Positions 29,001 to 39,800 of a stretch of 64,000 nt of DNA are shown piece by piece. How positions within the stretch are numbered: position 1 is the first letter of the stretch; each line of letters begins with the position of its first letter. Under the pieces are notes generated by a model, which was not told the origin of the DNA, searched no databases, and worked only from the letters and a program-made list of their open reading frames with translations. The stretch is from Seriola aureovittata (lineage: Eukaryota; Chordata; Actinopteri; Carangiformes; Carangidae): positions 18,935,501-18,999,500 of the forward strand of contig NC_079377.1 in assembly GCF_021018895.1 (NCBI RefSeq), given 5' to 3'. Made by a program: the position numbers and the translations under genes.

Positions 29001-32000
29001 TAAGGCATAAAACGTCAAAAAATGTAATTTGATAATAAGGCATAAAAATGTCAAAAAACGTCATAGTATAGTAAGGCATAAAACGTCATAGTATAGTAAG
29101 GCATAAAATGACAAAAAACGTCATTTTATAACAAGACATCAAAACATCAAAAAACGTCCTAGTATAGTAAGGCATAAAAACGTCAAAAAACGTAATTTTA
29201 TAATAAGGCATAAAAATGTCAAAAAACGTCATAGTATATTAAGGCATAAAACGTCATAGTATAACAGGGCATGAAAATGACAATAATTTCATTTTATAAC
29301 AAGGCATAAAAACGGCGAAAAATGTCATAGTATAGTAAGACATAAAACGTCATAGTATAGTAAGGCATAAAAACTTCAAAAAATTTCATTTTATAATAAG
29401 GCAGAAAAATGTCAAAAAAACGTCATAGTATAGTAAGGCATAAAAACGTCAAAAAACGTCATTTTATAATAAGGCATAAAAATGTCAAAAAACGTCATAG
29501 TATAGTAAGGCATAAAACGTCAAAAAATGTCATTTTATAATAAGGCATAAAAATGTCAAAAAACGTGATAGTATATTAAGGCATAAAACGTCATAGTATA
29601 ACAAAGCATAAAAATGACAAAAAAACATAATTTTATAACAAGGCATAAAAACGACAAAAAACGTCATTTTATAACAAAGCATATAAACATTAAAAAATGT
29701 CATAGTGTAGCAAGGCATAAATCATCATAGTATAATAAGGCATAAAAACATCAAAAAAACGTTATAGTATAGTAAGAAATAAAAAAGTCAAAAAACGTCC
29801 AAAAACGTCACAGACGTCACAGACGTCAATTCTGTTTTCCCAAAATAATGGTAGGAATATGTCCATACCGTCCATATGCAAACCTACGCCCTTGTGTCAT
29901 TGAAGTGATGTACAAATGAGCAATAAAAAATCAATTGCACGTCAAAAACTATAACTATTTGTTTTTGCGACATCCTGGCGCCCCCTGACAGGATGCCCAT
30001 GTCACTTATATCTAAATACGCCAAGTTTAGGCCGTTGATATAAAGGCCTTTCAAATATCCTGTTTAACAAAGATAATGCATCACTTTTATAAAGGTGAAG
30101 GTTTAGTAAGGTTCACAATTTTCCCAAAGACATCATATCCACCTTGTGTAGATATTTATTGGGTGATGTTATCAGACACATGCTGTTTGATGGACCGTAA
30201 TGTTACCCACACATTATGTAACTACTGAAATAAGGTAAATCACTGCACAGTTAAAACGTTACTTTGTCTTTTGCCTATGATATTTCAGCATTAAGATTAA
30301 TGCCCCAACTATGCCCCATGTAGAAGTTTGGTGTTGGTGGAACTCACAGAGAGCTACAGCGTTCAGCATGCCGGTGTAGGGCGAAGCACCAATGCACTGA
30401 TAGATGATGCCAATGCGGTCCTGCACAGCACCCTTGGAGACATCAATGTCTAAACGCATGACGAAGAAGGCCACAAAGAGACCGTAGATCAGGTTCTGGG
30501 ACAGACGCATCAGAACACCCATCCTATCTCTGGACAGGTTTCTTGCAGTCCGCCTGCAACACACAGAAGAAATTAATCTAATATTTTATGTTGTTTAAGT
30601 TAAAGTTCATATCATTTTTTTTTTTTATACAGACTTTGTCTTCTCAGAGGAAACTTGCTCAGCACTGACCTGAGCAGAACCTCAAGTTTGGCTGCACCGT
30701 TGGGTGACTCTTTGCTCTTGAAGGGGATGGCTGGCTTCTCTTCCCGCTGCAGACTCTGCTCTATATTTCCGAGCATGCTCCGGTAGATGTCAGACCTCTG
30801 GTAGGATGAAGTGATCTCATGCATGCGACTGAATGTGGCTGCCTCCCTCTCGCTGTTGCGTGTGTCCACTGAGGTGAAGTCAACTGTGTAACATCAAAGT
30901 AGTTTGAATATTTTAATGAACATCATACACAGGCTTAATTACTGTATATTAGATACTGTGTAGATCTACTGCACATATTCTTTATTTGTGGGGAGCTGTG
31001 TGATAACTAGTCCAGGGCAATAGCATACAGTACCATAGATGTCAAAGGGGTTGCAGTACTCTGGACACTCATATCCACATTGACTGAAGAAGCCCACCAT
31101 CTCTTCTGGCTGTCCACAGAACACCAGCTCTCCACGGCTCATTATAGCTATCCTGCTGAACACCTGTACACACACATAGTCACACACACAACAACAAATA
31201 GTTTAACATCATCAGCAAACATCTCACAGTCTTCTGTCTTGTAAGGAAATTGCAAGCTTTTTAATGTTAAAGGATCGGTTTGCATTTTTTCAAGTTTTTC
31301 AAGTGTGAAAACAGCACTTGCATGCCCGTACATTGAAATTGTTTTTGATTGCTGTAGTTGTTTCTCCTGTGCACAACAACCAAGAACAGACGTCTCCCTA
31401 ATGAAATTGTATTGTAAAAGATGGAAGACAAAATCCAGAGTGAAAATGACTTACGAGGCTTCAACAGTCTGACTCAGACTAATAAAGTGGACAAATAAAG
31501 TCACTATTATTTATACATCTGGGCATGTGTGTATTTTTTCAAGATAGAAAGGGAAGTTTCAGTCAAGTAGTCACTCTTTCTCCAGATCATCTTGGAAAAC
31601 CCACCCTGAAGAGCTCGGATCGTGGTTGGTGGATGGTTACTATGACGATACGGTTCCTCCGGGCCAGCTCTGCCAGCAGCACGACAATCTGATTGGCGGT
31701 CATACTGTCCAGGCCTGTGGTCGGCTCATCCAATAAGATCACCCCTGCAACGACATCAGCCCGATGACGTCATCGCCCTTGTGCAGGTTTGTCGCACATT
31801 GAAAAATTGAGAACAAGAGAAAGGCCGGACAATAACTTTTTTTCTTCTTTGTAAGTTGGAAAACTTTTAAATGTACTTTTTATTAAGTGGCACATGTGGG
31901 ACTCTCAGCGGGGCCAACTTAACTTATGAAGATAAGTCAGTTCTTTTTTTTTAAGTTAATTACTCTAATTAGGACAATTAAAAGATTGCCTCTTTGCATT

Positions 32001-32217
32001 ATGAAAGCAGAGTGGAATTAGCAGATGCTTTAATTGTGAGATTAATTCATTTCCTGGTTGATTGGAGAGGCAGCGAATGGGAACTCCTCATTACTCTGTG
32101 TGTGACTCTGTGTGTGTGTACGTGTGTGTCCATGGCTATTCTATAATCCTGAATGAGGACTGAGACCCTTCATCCTCCCTGGAGGACTGTAGACCTGATA
32201 AACTACACCTGGGATGA

Positions 32218-32263
<46 letters not shown>

Positions 32264-35233
32264 GTGAGTCTCTGCTCATTCCCTTCGTGGTGTGATAACC
32301 CAGTCTTTCATTACTCTTCTCCATCTCTCTCTCCGTCCCCTTCTCTGTCCTTTTCTTATTCCTCTTTTACTTAGATCATTTGCTTTTCACTGTGGACTTG
32401 TAAAACAGTTCAGGGAGAGACAGGTCGTGAGGTGAACTTTCTTCTATTCTCAGGATGGCACAATCCTGCTCTGGTCCTGTTGCTTCCAAGAATATATGTA
32501 TGAAATATCATTTGTTATATGCATAATTTACTAAACTTGTGTGCTAAACATTATCTTTCTGATATTGTGCTCAAGCCCATTTTGTATAATACTTACCCCA
32601 CGTGTCTCAAAGCTTCTCAAATCCGCTCTAATGCCTCAGTTTATCGACTTTATATCTCCTCATTCAAGTTCTGCAAAGGCTTAAGAATTTAAGGAATAAG
32701 GGCTTTTACCTCACTTCACCTCATCATCATGATTTGCAGCGATAGCACATTTTGGAGGTTCTGATGTTGCTGATACGCAGATAAAATTCCTGTAATTCTC
32801 CTCAGGCACATCCCAGCTGCTGACGTAAACTCAGCATACTCACTCGGGTCCTGAAGAAGCTGGCTGGCGATGGAGACCCTTCTCCTCTCACCCCCAGAGA
32901 TCCCTGGGAAAACACGACCTCCAATAACACTGTGGGCCACATGACTAAGGCTCAACTCGGCCATCACCGCCGACACCTGCAAGGAGCCAGAGGTCAAGGG
33001 TCAGGTGACTATTACTAACAAATTAGCTGACAAGGGCCTGCTAGTACGTATTATTATTAGAATGAATACTTTCTCCTTCTAGCTATTCATATAAATATTT
33101 CTGATATTTGGTCTTCTGTCAAGTCATCAGTTTAAAACATGATTATGCAATATCTACATAAAGGGATATAAAGTAATACATTTTTATACATTATTGAGTT
33201 TGAAAATAAGATGGACATATGTAAACCGACTAAAACTGACTGTCAAGTTTCTTGAAAGCTGCTTTGACATTAGAATCATCATGTGATAAACATATCAGCT
33301 GCATATGCTAAGTAGCTGTAACAGAGCACTGATGAAGCAAAGAACCCTTTTTTTTAACATGTAGATACACGTGTGCTTAAGACACAGGGATTACAAGGAA
33401 TGTCCAACTCATTTAACCTTTGAAATAATGTTTAAATCTCACATATTCTTTGTCATCCTAATGCCAGACATAACTTTCCTAGAACTATGTGGGACTAAAC
33501 TATATTTGGCTTACATACTCTTGTGAAATTCACAGCAGAATATCACAATGCTCTAGAGCGAGAACAAAAACTTGTTATATATCTTCTAAATTTAGGTTGG
33601 GCATAACCATTAGCATTGATGTTGCTGAAAACCTTGCTTTCATTGATATAAAGAGATACACATTCTGTTTCCTCTCTGGTTCTGGCCTTTTGTCTTTTCC
33701 CCAGACAGACCAAATGTCAAGTTTAGCTAAAGAAAAGTAAGATAGGGGACAGAGCAGACGATGCTCTCAAGAGTCACCTTTTTCTGGATGGCTTTAGCCG
33801 AATGTTTCCGCAGGGCCAGCTGGGCTGTGTACGTCAGAGTCTCCTCCACTGTCAGATAACTCAACAAGTTATCACTCTGAAAACGACAGAGAGAGGGAAA
33901 AGAGGGTAATGATGAAAAGAAACAACATGAAACACAAAGGGGATGCAGACCAATATCTCATAGATTTTGGAGGCCTTGTAGTAGAATCTTCCTCCATTTT
34001 TACATAGAGATTTACAGAGATTTGTCTGAAGACTATTTGTCTACATCCTTAGAATTAGAAAAGTGTTGATTTCAGAATTTATCACACACATCTTTGCACA
34101 TCCCTGCAAACCAGGGTATATCCATGTTGGACACATACAGTAGTATACTATATACTTGTATGTTCACATATGCGTGTGCAAGCCAACTGTAATCTACCTT
34201 TGCCACAGACATGTGCACACACTCACACACAAACGCACACACACACATTACTTGAACCTCATGAACCTGCTGCCTGCCTCAATTAACACGTGGCACCTCC
34301 CAGTCCCACTTCTCCTCAGTCTCTCATCTGAATGACTTTAATATCAGGAGCTCATATCACCTCCTCATCTTCAGCTTAGCAGCGGGAGTTAATGACGAGG
34401 CTTAGAGAGCAGGGGGGGGCTGCTATCAGCGAGAAGAGAGAGATGATTTGAAAGGAAGCAAGGCCAGTTTTAAGCCAGTGTTTTTAATTCAGGCTTTGGA
34501 TACACTTGAGCACCTCTCATTGAGAGATTAAGTATATGAGGAGGCTATCAAGGGTCTTAAGTTAATTTCATACAGAGGCCGGGGCAGCCTTTCAGGAGTT
34601 TTTGAAAAATGGTGTGTGTTCATTTAATTTTTTTTTTTACTGGTGGTTAGTAACTCAGGCAACTTAAATACATACAAACCGTCTGCATGTGGCCGCTCAC
34701 ATGTGATACTGTAGGGCAAAGTTTAACCTGATGTCAGTGTGTGATGAGAACTAGGGTAAAGTGAAATGTGCATGTGATTACGTGCTGATAGTTTTCAAAA
34801 CTCTTTTCAGTCTCTTTATTAATGTGTTGGCAATATTTCATTTAACACTACAGCTTTAGTGTACAAGTATAGATAATGAGATGCAGCAGTTTGGAAGAGG
34901 TATCTCACAACATCTTGTTCCAGGTACATGATTAGAAAAAAAACACAGTAGCCTGTTTTATTTTCAGTTGTATGTCTTGTTGGGGTAGTTCTTAAGGCTT
35001 AAGTTTGAAACATCAAGAACAAACAAGTTTGATTTTTGAGATGAAAAATAACTGCTGTTTTGCACTGTGCTGTATGTGTGTTACCTGCAGCACATAGGAG
35101 AAGCAGTCCTGATACTCTTCTCTCTTAAGTTTCCTGCCATTGATGAAGACCTCCCCCAACAGTGTCCCACGGTTTCCAATCCTCCCTGAGATGGCATCCA
35201 GTAACGTTGTCTTTCCTGAGCCTTTACAATGCA

Positions 35234-35283
<50 letters not shown>

Positions 35284-35945
35284 TAAATTCATTTGTAAAG
35301 ACCAGGTACATCTGGTCATAGATTTAAGAGCATTTTAAATATTTAGGGGTTTTATTTTAGATTGGCCAACAGAAGGATTATCCGAACACATTCTTCACTC
35401 TTTCTTTTATGGTTCTGTCCATTTTATTTTTGAAGAAAGAGTGTTGCCTCATTATTATTAATAGCTTTCTCTGTGATCACACTGGCCTTGAACTGGGCTC
35501 CTGAACAACAAGGGACCACTTTCAAACTCAGAAATACATAAATCATATCTTGCATTGAGTGTCTAATACCGAAACCAATCAGAACCATCTCGGAGCCATT
35601 TCCATTAGAAAATGCTCTTTATTGCAAATATCAGATTTATTTTAACTACTTCATTTTTTGTCCAGTTTAAACACTTTTGCCCTTTGGACTGAGCTGAGTA
35701 CAAACCTGAATTGCCAAGTATGCCCATGATCTGCCCACTGTCTACGTGGAAGGAGACATCATTGAGGATCTGACGAGTCCATCGCTTCCTGTAAGAGGGT
35801 AAGTCCCACCATGGACCCACACGCTCACTGCAACACACAGACACACAGACACACACACATGGGCAGCATTTTTATCATTCTCAGAACAGAATCAATCCCC
35901 ACTGTGAAACTGGTCGTCATTTGTTTTAGAAATATACATATATAT

Positions 35946-35980
<35 letters not shown>

Positions 35981-36310
35981 CAACAATCAACAAGATGTTT
36001 CATTACACTACAGACGGTAGACAAACAGTTGAAGTGTCCATGTAGTACATGCTATTTCATTAGCAATGAGAGTCAGACCACCTAATTAAAGATAATTTGA
36101 CCCAAACTTTTGATTGATAAACTAGTTGATTCTCAGATTCTGTTTCTGCAGCATTTACCTGACTGTGTAGGAGATTTTGCTGACACTGAGACAACAGGAG
36201 GGCTGTGATCGCTCGTCTCGGCCGTCCTTCCATATATCCCTCTTCACCTCTGACACAAACTTAAAGGACTCTCTAACTTTGGTCCCGTTCTCTGGCTCCG
36301 CTGCCTCCAT
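17006..36310 (-). CDS. abcg5: ATP-binding cassette sub-family G member 5 (sterolin-1)
   Basis: Fourteen minus-strand exons join in phase to 650 aa (human 651): 36159-36310, 35706-35827, 35085-35221, 33778-33876, 32844-32976, 31605-31744, 31034-31163, 30670-30883, 30348-30553, 18660-18798, 18388-18461, 17990-18101, 17748-17857 and 17006-17190. The nucleotide-binding domain comes first: Walker A GNSGSGKTT (about 89-97), Q-loop YVLQ, signature [10 protein letters not shown] (about 196-205), Walker B VILLDEP and D-loop TGLDS. The membrane domain follows ([28 protein letters not shown]) with an NVS glycosylation sequon in the last outer loop. It pairs with ABCG8 to export plant sterols and cholesterol. 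The donor of exon 10 was fixed by phase (TACTG|GTGGGT). The signature is SGG rather than the STG recalled for human. Confidence 0.97.
17417..17600. repeat. Dispersed repeat fragment (TTTATTAGGAACACCTA type)
   Basis: The stretch starting CAGTTGCCAGTTTATTAGGA and running through TCCTCCTTCATGAAGGATAT into CAGAGAGGTGGTTCA resembles a repeat scattered in many fish genomes. The class is not certain; it is probably a decayed non-autonomous DNA element. It lies in the last abcg5 intron. Confidence 0.45.
20262..20888 (+). mobile_element. Truncated LINE (L2/Rex-like), end of reverse transcriptase ORF and 3' tail
   Basis: Conceptual translation across frames gives remnants typical of the end of teleost L2-type LINE ORFs: [23 protein letters not shown], then a frameshift, then [17 protein letters not shown] and [12 protein letters not shown] stop follows at about 20626. 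The copy ends with the short tandem tail ATAAATCTGATTCTAATTCT. The 5' part and all catalytic residues are missing, so it is dead. The first 40 bp or so (AGTGGCGGTTCTAGCTTGTA) look like a different repeat end, so the 5' border is uncertain. Confidence 0.65.
21087..29828. repeat. 8.7-kb satellite array of 36-bp and 25-bp monomers
   Basis: A continuous tandem array fills this span. The long monomer (36 bp) reads AAGGCATAAAAACGTC then AAAAAACGTCATAGTATAGT. The short monomer (25 bp) lacks the inner 11 bases, so AAGGCATAAA runs straight into ACGTCATAGTATAGT. A variant ending is ACGTCATTTTATAAT or TAACA. Monomers are mixed irregularly, and blocks of several hundred bases recur nearly identically. 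Most monomers carry one or two ACGTCA hexamers, or the ATGTCA and ACATCA derivatives. Because 36 is a multiple of three, short open frames of periodic YYTMTFF-like peptides appear on the minus strand; they are not genes. Confidence 0.97.
32221..32260. repeat. (CA)20 microsatellite
   Basis: A perfect CA tract lies in abcg5 intron 5. Confidence 0.95.
35237..35281. repeat. (AC)22 microsatellite next to the abcg5 exon 3 acceptor
   Basis: On the abcg5 transcript this is a UG repeat followed by five U residues, ending 14 nt before the acceptor dinucleotide of exon 3 (35085-35221), the exon that carries most of Walker A. Confidence 0.95.
35948..35976. repeat. (CA)n microsatellite in abcg5 intron 1
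   Basis: A CA tract of about 29 bp, adjoining a short TATA-rich stretch. Confidence 0.9.
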
Positions 36311-36499
36311 TGAATAAAATCTGTTCATGTCTCTGGCCAGTCTACTGCTTCAAACGACACGTCTATCAAGTCCGTCTCAGAGCAGTTTGTTCATATCTCT
36401 GCACCCATTCCCCTGCACAGAGCAGCAGTGTGAGTCCCTCAGGAACCATAAACACACAGTGAATGTTGCGTTATCTTAGAGAACTTTGATCTGGAGTTG

Positions 36500-36507
36500 T
36501 ATAAAGA
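36500..36507 (+). promoter_or_regulatory. TATA-like box, abcg8 direction
   Basis: TATAAAGA lies 320 bp upstream of the abcg8 start codon. If used, the transcript would start near 36530 and have a 5' UTR of about 290 nt. Confidence 0.35.
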
Positions 36508-36775
36508 AGAAAAAAACACACATGCCGAGTAGATTGACTGGCCGTCAGTCCCACCTCAGTCCTCAAATCGTGCGCTGCTACCAGAACAGCTATGACGGAG
36601 CAGATGAAGAACTGACATGGCATGAACTTGGACGCCTTGAGAGAAAAGGCTTGTGAGCTGGACTGGAGTCAAACTACAGAGCAGGGGGAAGAAACAGTGA
36701 ACAACAGAGCAACAACGGCACATACCCTGAGAGAGAAAAAGAGGGGATCTTATTAGAAGAGGAAAAAGGGGGCAT

Positions 36776-36789
36776 TGACCTCTTGACCT
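36776..36789 (-). promoter_or_regulatory. DR2 nuclear-receptor-type element
   Basis: TGACCTCTTGACCT on the plus strand is two perfect AGGTCA half-sites on the minus strand with a 2-bp spacer. It lies 30 bp upstream of the abcg8 start codon. Confidence 0.55.
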
Positions 36790-36819
36790 TACAAACATCA
36801 ACCAGCAACTTGCATCATC

Positions 36820-39800
36820 ATGGACACAGACATAGACAACGGCATCAATTACAAAAAAGGCTCCTCGCAGGTCAGTCTGTGACATGGGATCAAACGTATA
36901 GTTTTTAGTCCCTTGAAGGCAAATATACTGAGAAACTTTTGTTGAATCAAAATCCATGTGTAAATGTTCTGTTGACTCTTCTTCTTGAAGCTTCTCCCTC
37001 TGACTGCTACATAATTTTAGTCATTGAACTTTGTGGTGCCTGAATCTGATTATAATGCGGGTATGATAGTCAAAAGATCCCAGTGTGATTGAGAGCATTT
37101 TCACAATGTGTTTCTGTTGCTGGGAGTTTGTTAATGTCATTTAACATGATAATTTATTATTTCCAAACACAGTTCCCCAGTTTGAAGAAAAAAGTTAGTT
37201 TTTTCATTGAAGATATCAACCTTGATATCAAAAATGCAATTGCTTTAATATTTCAAATACCTAATTTATAACTTATCTAGAAAATATACAATATTTTCAT
37301 ATGAATGAATTTTACTATGAATGCTTTAGCTGTATATTTTTGTGCTTCTATTTGGCTTTAATCACAATTGATATGAAGTCTGGTTTATCACTGGAGAAAT
37401 ATGGTCGCAGTAGGTTATACTCTCCTATTTCTGTTACAACATCTGGCGAGAACTGGTCAGAACAGCTGCATAAAGAATGACAATGTTTTGAATGTCTGAA
37501 CTACAAACATTTTCAGAGATACTCTGCAGGCTAATGGGCTAAAGAAAAAGCAACCAGGAGTGATCCTTTACATGACATCTACAATATCAACATTGAAATA
37601 TAATGTACAGTATGTACAGTAGATTTGGTGTGAGCATGTGCTCCGTGGTGGCTCATGATTATACTTTTATTTTATTGGAGAAATTTAGGGATTATGTAAT
37701 GATAATACTTGGATCATTTTCAAATGGACTCTGGAACCACAAAAGGTCTCAGGCAACTATTTGCATTTACAAACACACAAGCAGATACATGCCAATACAT
37801 GATATCACACACGCACACGCACACACACAGACACACACAAGCTTTCACATGCTCGTGCATGCACACAGTGATCATAAAACAGATGAGTCATTGAAATTGT
37901 CCAATAAATGAATTACTAAAGTTCAAATTAAAGACTGTAGATACTATAGCACTGTTAAGATTGATTTTCACTGAGTGAAGTATATAAGCAAAAAAAAAAA
38001 ATTTGTAAAAGAGTTTTATCTGCACCTTTACTTACATGGTTTTTGTTGCAGTTTGTCTTTCAGTAATTACACAGATCCAACTAAAACTTCAAATGAGTGC
38101 ATCCTTGCCTGTATGAAACTAATTGACCTGTCTGCTACTCTTTAACAGCATCAAGACACAGAGTTATTCTCAAGTGAAGAAGACAGCAGCCTCTACTTCA
38201 CCTACAGTGGAGGGTGCAACGAGCTTGAGGTCAACAACCTGCACTATGAGGTAACTGACTGATACCCGCTCTGCTTTCGTATGCAGTTATCTTTAGCTTT
38301 TAACTGTTTTAACCTCTTCATGTGTGTGCATGTTTGTGTGTATCGTACTGGGCATATGCATGCTGTATGTGCACATGGTGTAAGTGTGTGTATGTTTGTG
38401 CTTGCAGGTAGACACAGCAGCTCAGATCCCCTGGTATGAGAGGTTATCAGAGTTCAAACTGCCGTGGGAGGTAAAAGGAAACAAGCAGACGGCCATCAAC
38501 AAGCTCAGCCTCCGAGTCCACAGCGGTCAGATGCTGGCTGTCATCGGCAGCTCAGGTGACAGACACACAACACAAACAAATCTGTGTGTAAGCATTACTG
38601 TGTTTAATCAAAGTAATGGATGTAAGGGCCTCCTTGGATAATGTAATTCCTCCACCTGCCTTTCCACTGTCAAGGTCCTGAAGGTCCTGTCAGCAGCATT
38701 GTTCAAATGTACAATTAAGCCCTTGTTTTCAAACTGCAATGTGGAGTAGCTGCATGCAGTGGTGGAAGAAGGACTCAGGTTCACGACTTACATACAAGTG
38801 CCAACACCACAATGAAAAAATACTCTATCACAAGTTAAAATCACAAGATAAATCTGAAGGGTCATGGGATGATTGACGGGGTTGGAACAAAGAAAAAAAA
38901 AGAAAAAAAGATCTGCTTTATAAGTTTGAATTATATTAAAGAGATTTATCTCTTTGGTCCTCGGTCATTTAATTAAAAGTACCTTTTAAAAAAGTATTAG
39001 CTGAATAATAGCTACATTCCACTGTAAAAGTTATTATAGAGCAGAGATAAAAAAACATTTTTTATTTTATAGAAAAAACTAAAGTGAGACCTGCTTTAAA
39101 TGCGTAATCATCTTCTCTCAGGTTGTGGTAAAACATCTTTGCTGGACATATTAACATGTCGGGATGAGGGCGGCACGACGACGTCCGGTCAGATTCTGAT
39201 CAACGGGAAACCCAACACGCCGCATCTGGTGAAGAAAAGCATCGCCCATGTCCGTCAAGACGACCGCCTCCTCCCTCACCTCACCGTCCGCGAGACTCTC
39301 GCCTTTGTTGCCAAACTGAGGCTCCCCACCCACTTCACACAGGCTCAGAGGGACCAGAGGGTAACATTAAGTTCAATAAATAAACAAACTCAAAGTGGCA
39401 TGACACATCAAACAGTAAATGATTATCATCTGTTCTGTGTGCTGTCAAAATTAGACCATTTAAATTACATGTGATAAACCATGTTTTCTATGTTTCCTGT
39501 CACAGGTGGATGATGTCATCGCAGAGTTGCGGCTGCGACAGTGTGCACACACCAGGGTGGGAAACGACTATGTGAGGGGTGTGTCTGGAGGAGAGAGGAG
39601 GAGAGTCAGTATAGCTGTCCAACTTCTCTGGAACCCCGGTGAGAGACAGCCTCTTAAACTGTAGAACTCCCTTTTAGCTTTTATTTTGAAGTTTAATCCT
39701 TTAAGCCTGTCTGGCCTTTTTGGGTGTAAGACTTCTTGTGGAACTAGGCTTGTATCTTAATCATAAAATCACAGATTCAGATGCTTAATCATGTTTATCA

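Larger units (their letters stand above)
18799..30347 (-). other. abcg5 intron 9 (11.5 kb), repeat-filled
   Basis: This intron separates the exon ending NAVALF from the one starting [10 protein letters not shown]. It contains ordinary AT-rich sequence (18799-20260), a decayed LINE 3' end (about 20262-20888), an 8.7-kb satellite array (21087-29828) and a short unique flank (29829-30347). The array alone is nearly half of the abcg5 locus length. No exon or RNA gene was recognised inside it. Confidence 0.85.
36311..36819. promoter_or_regulatory. Shared abcg5/abcg8 divergent regulatory region
   Basis: Only 509 bp separates the two divergent start codons. Visible elements are a plus-strand TATA-like TATAAAGA at 36500-36507, and a direct repeat of the nuclear-receptor half-site TGACCT with a 2-bp spacer at 36776-36789. 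In mammals the same arrangement is a bidirectional promoter controlled by nuclear receptors and GATA/HNF4 factors. I saw no DR4 LXR site in this stretch. Confidence 0.75.

Noticed and set aside
21683..29718. Minus-strand open frames of 60-65 codons with a periodic [16 protein letters not shown] peptide
   Set aside because: They are produced by the satellite monomer: 36 bp is a multiple of three, so a frame stays open until a 25-bp unit shifts it. There is no unique sequence, start context or splice structure.
21087..29828. CRISPR array
   Set aside because: There are no unique spacers between repeats, the monomers are directly adjacent, and the surrounding genes are vertebrate.
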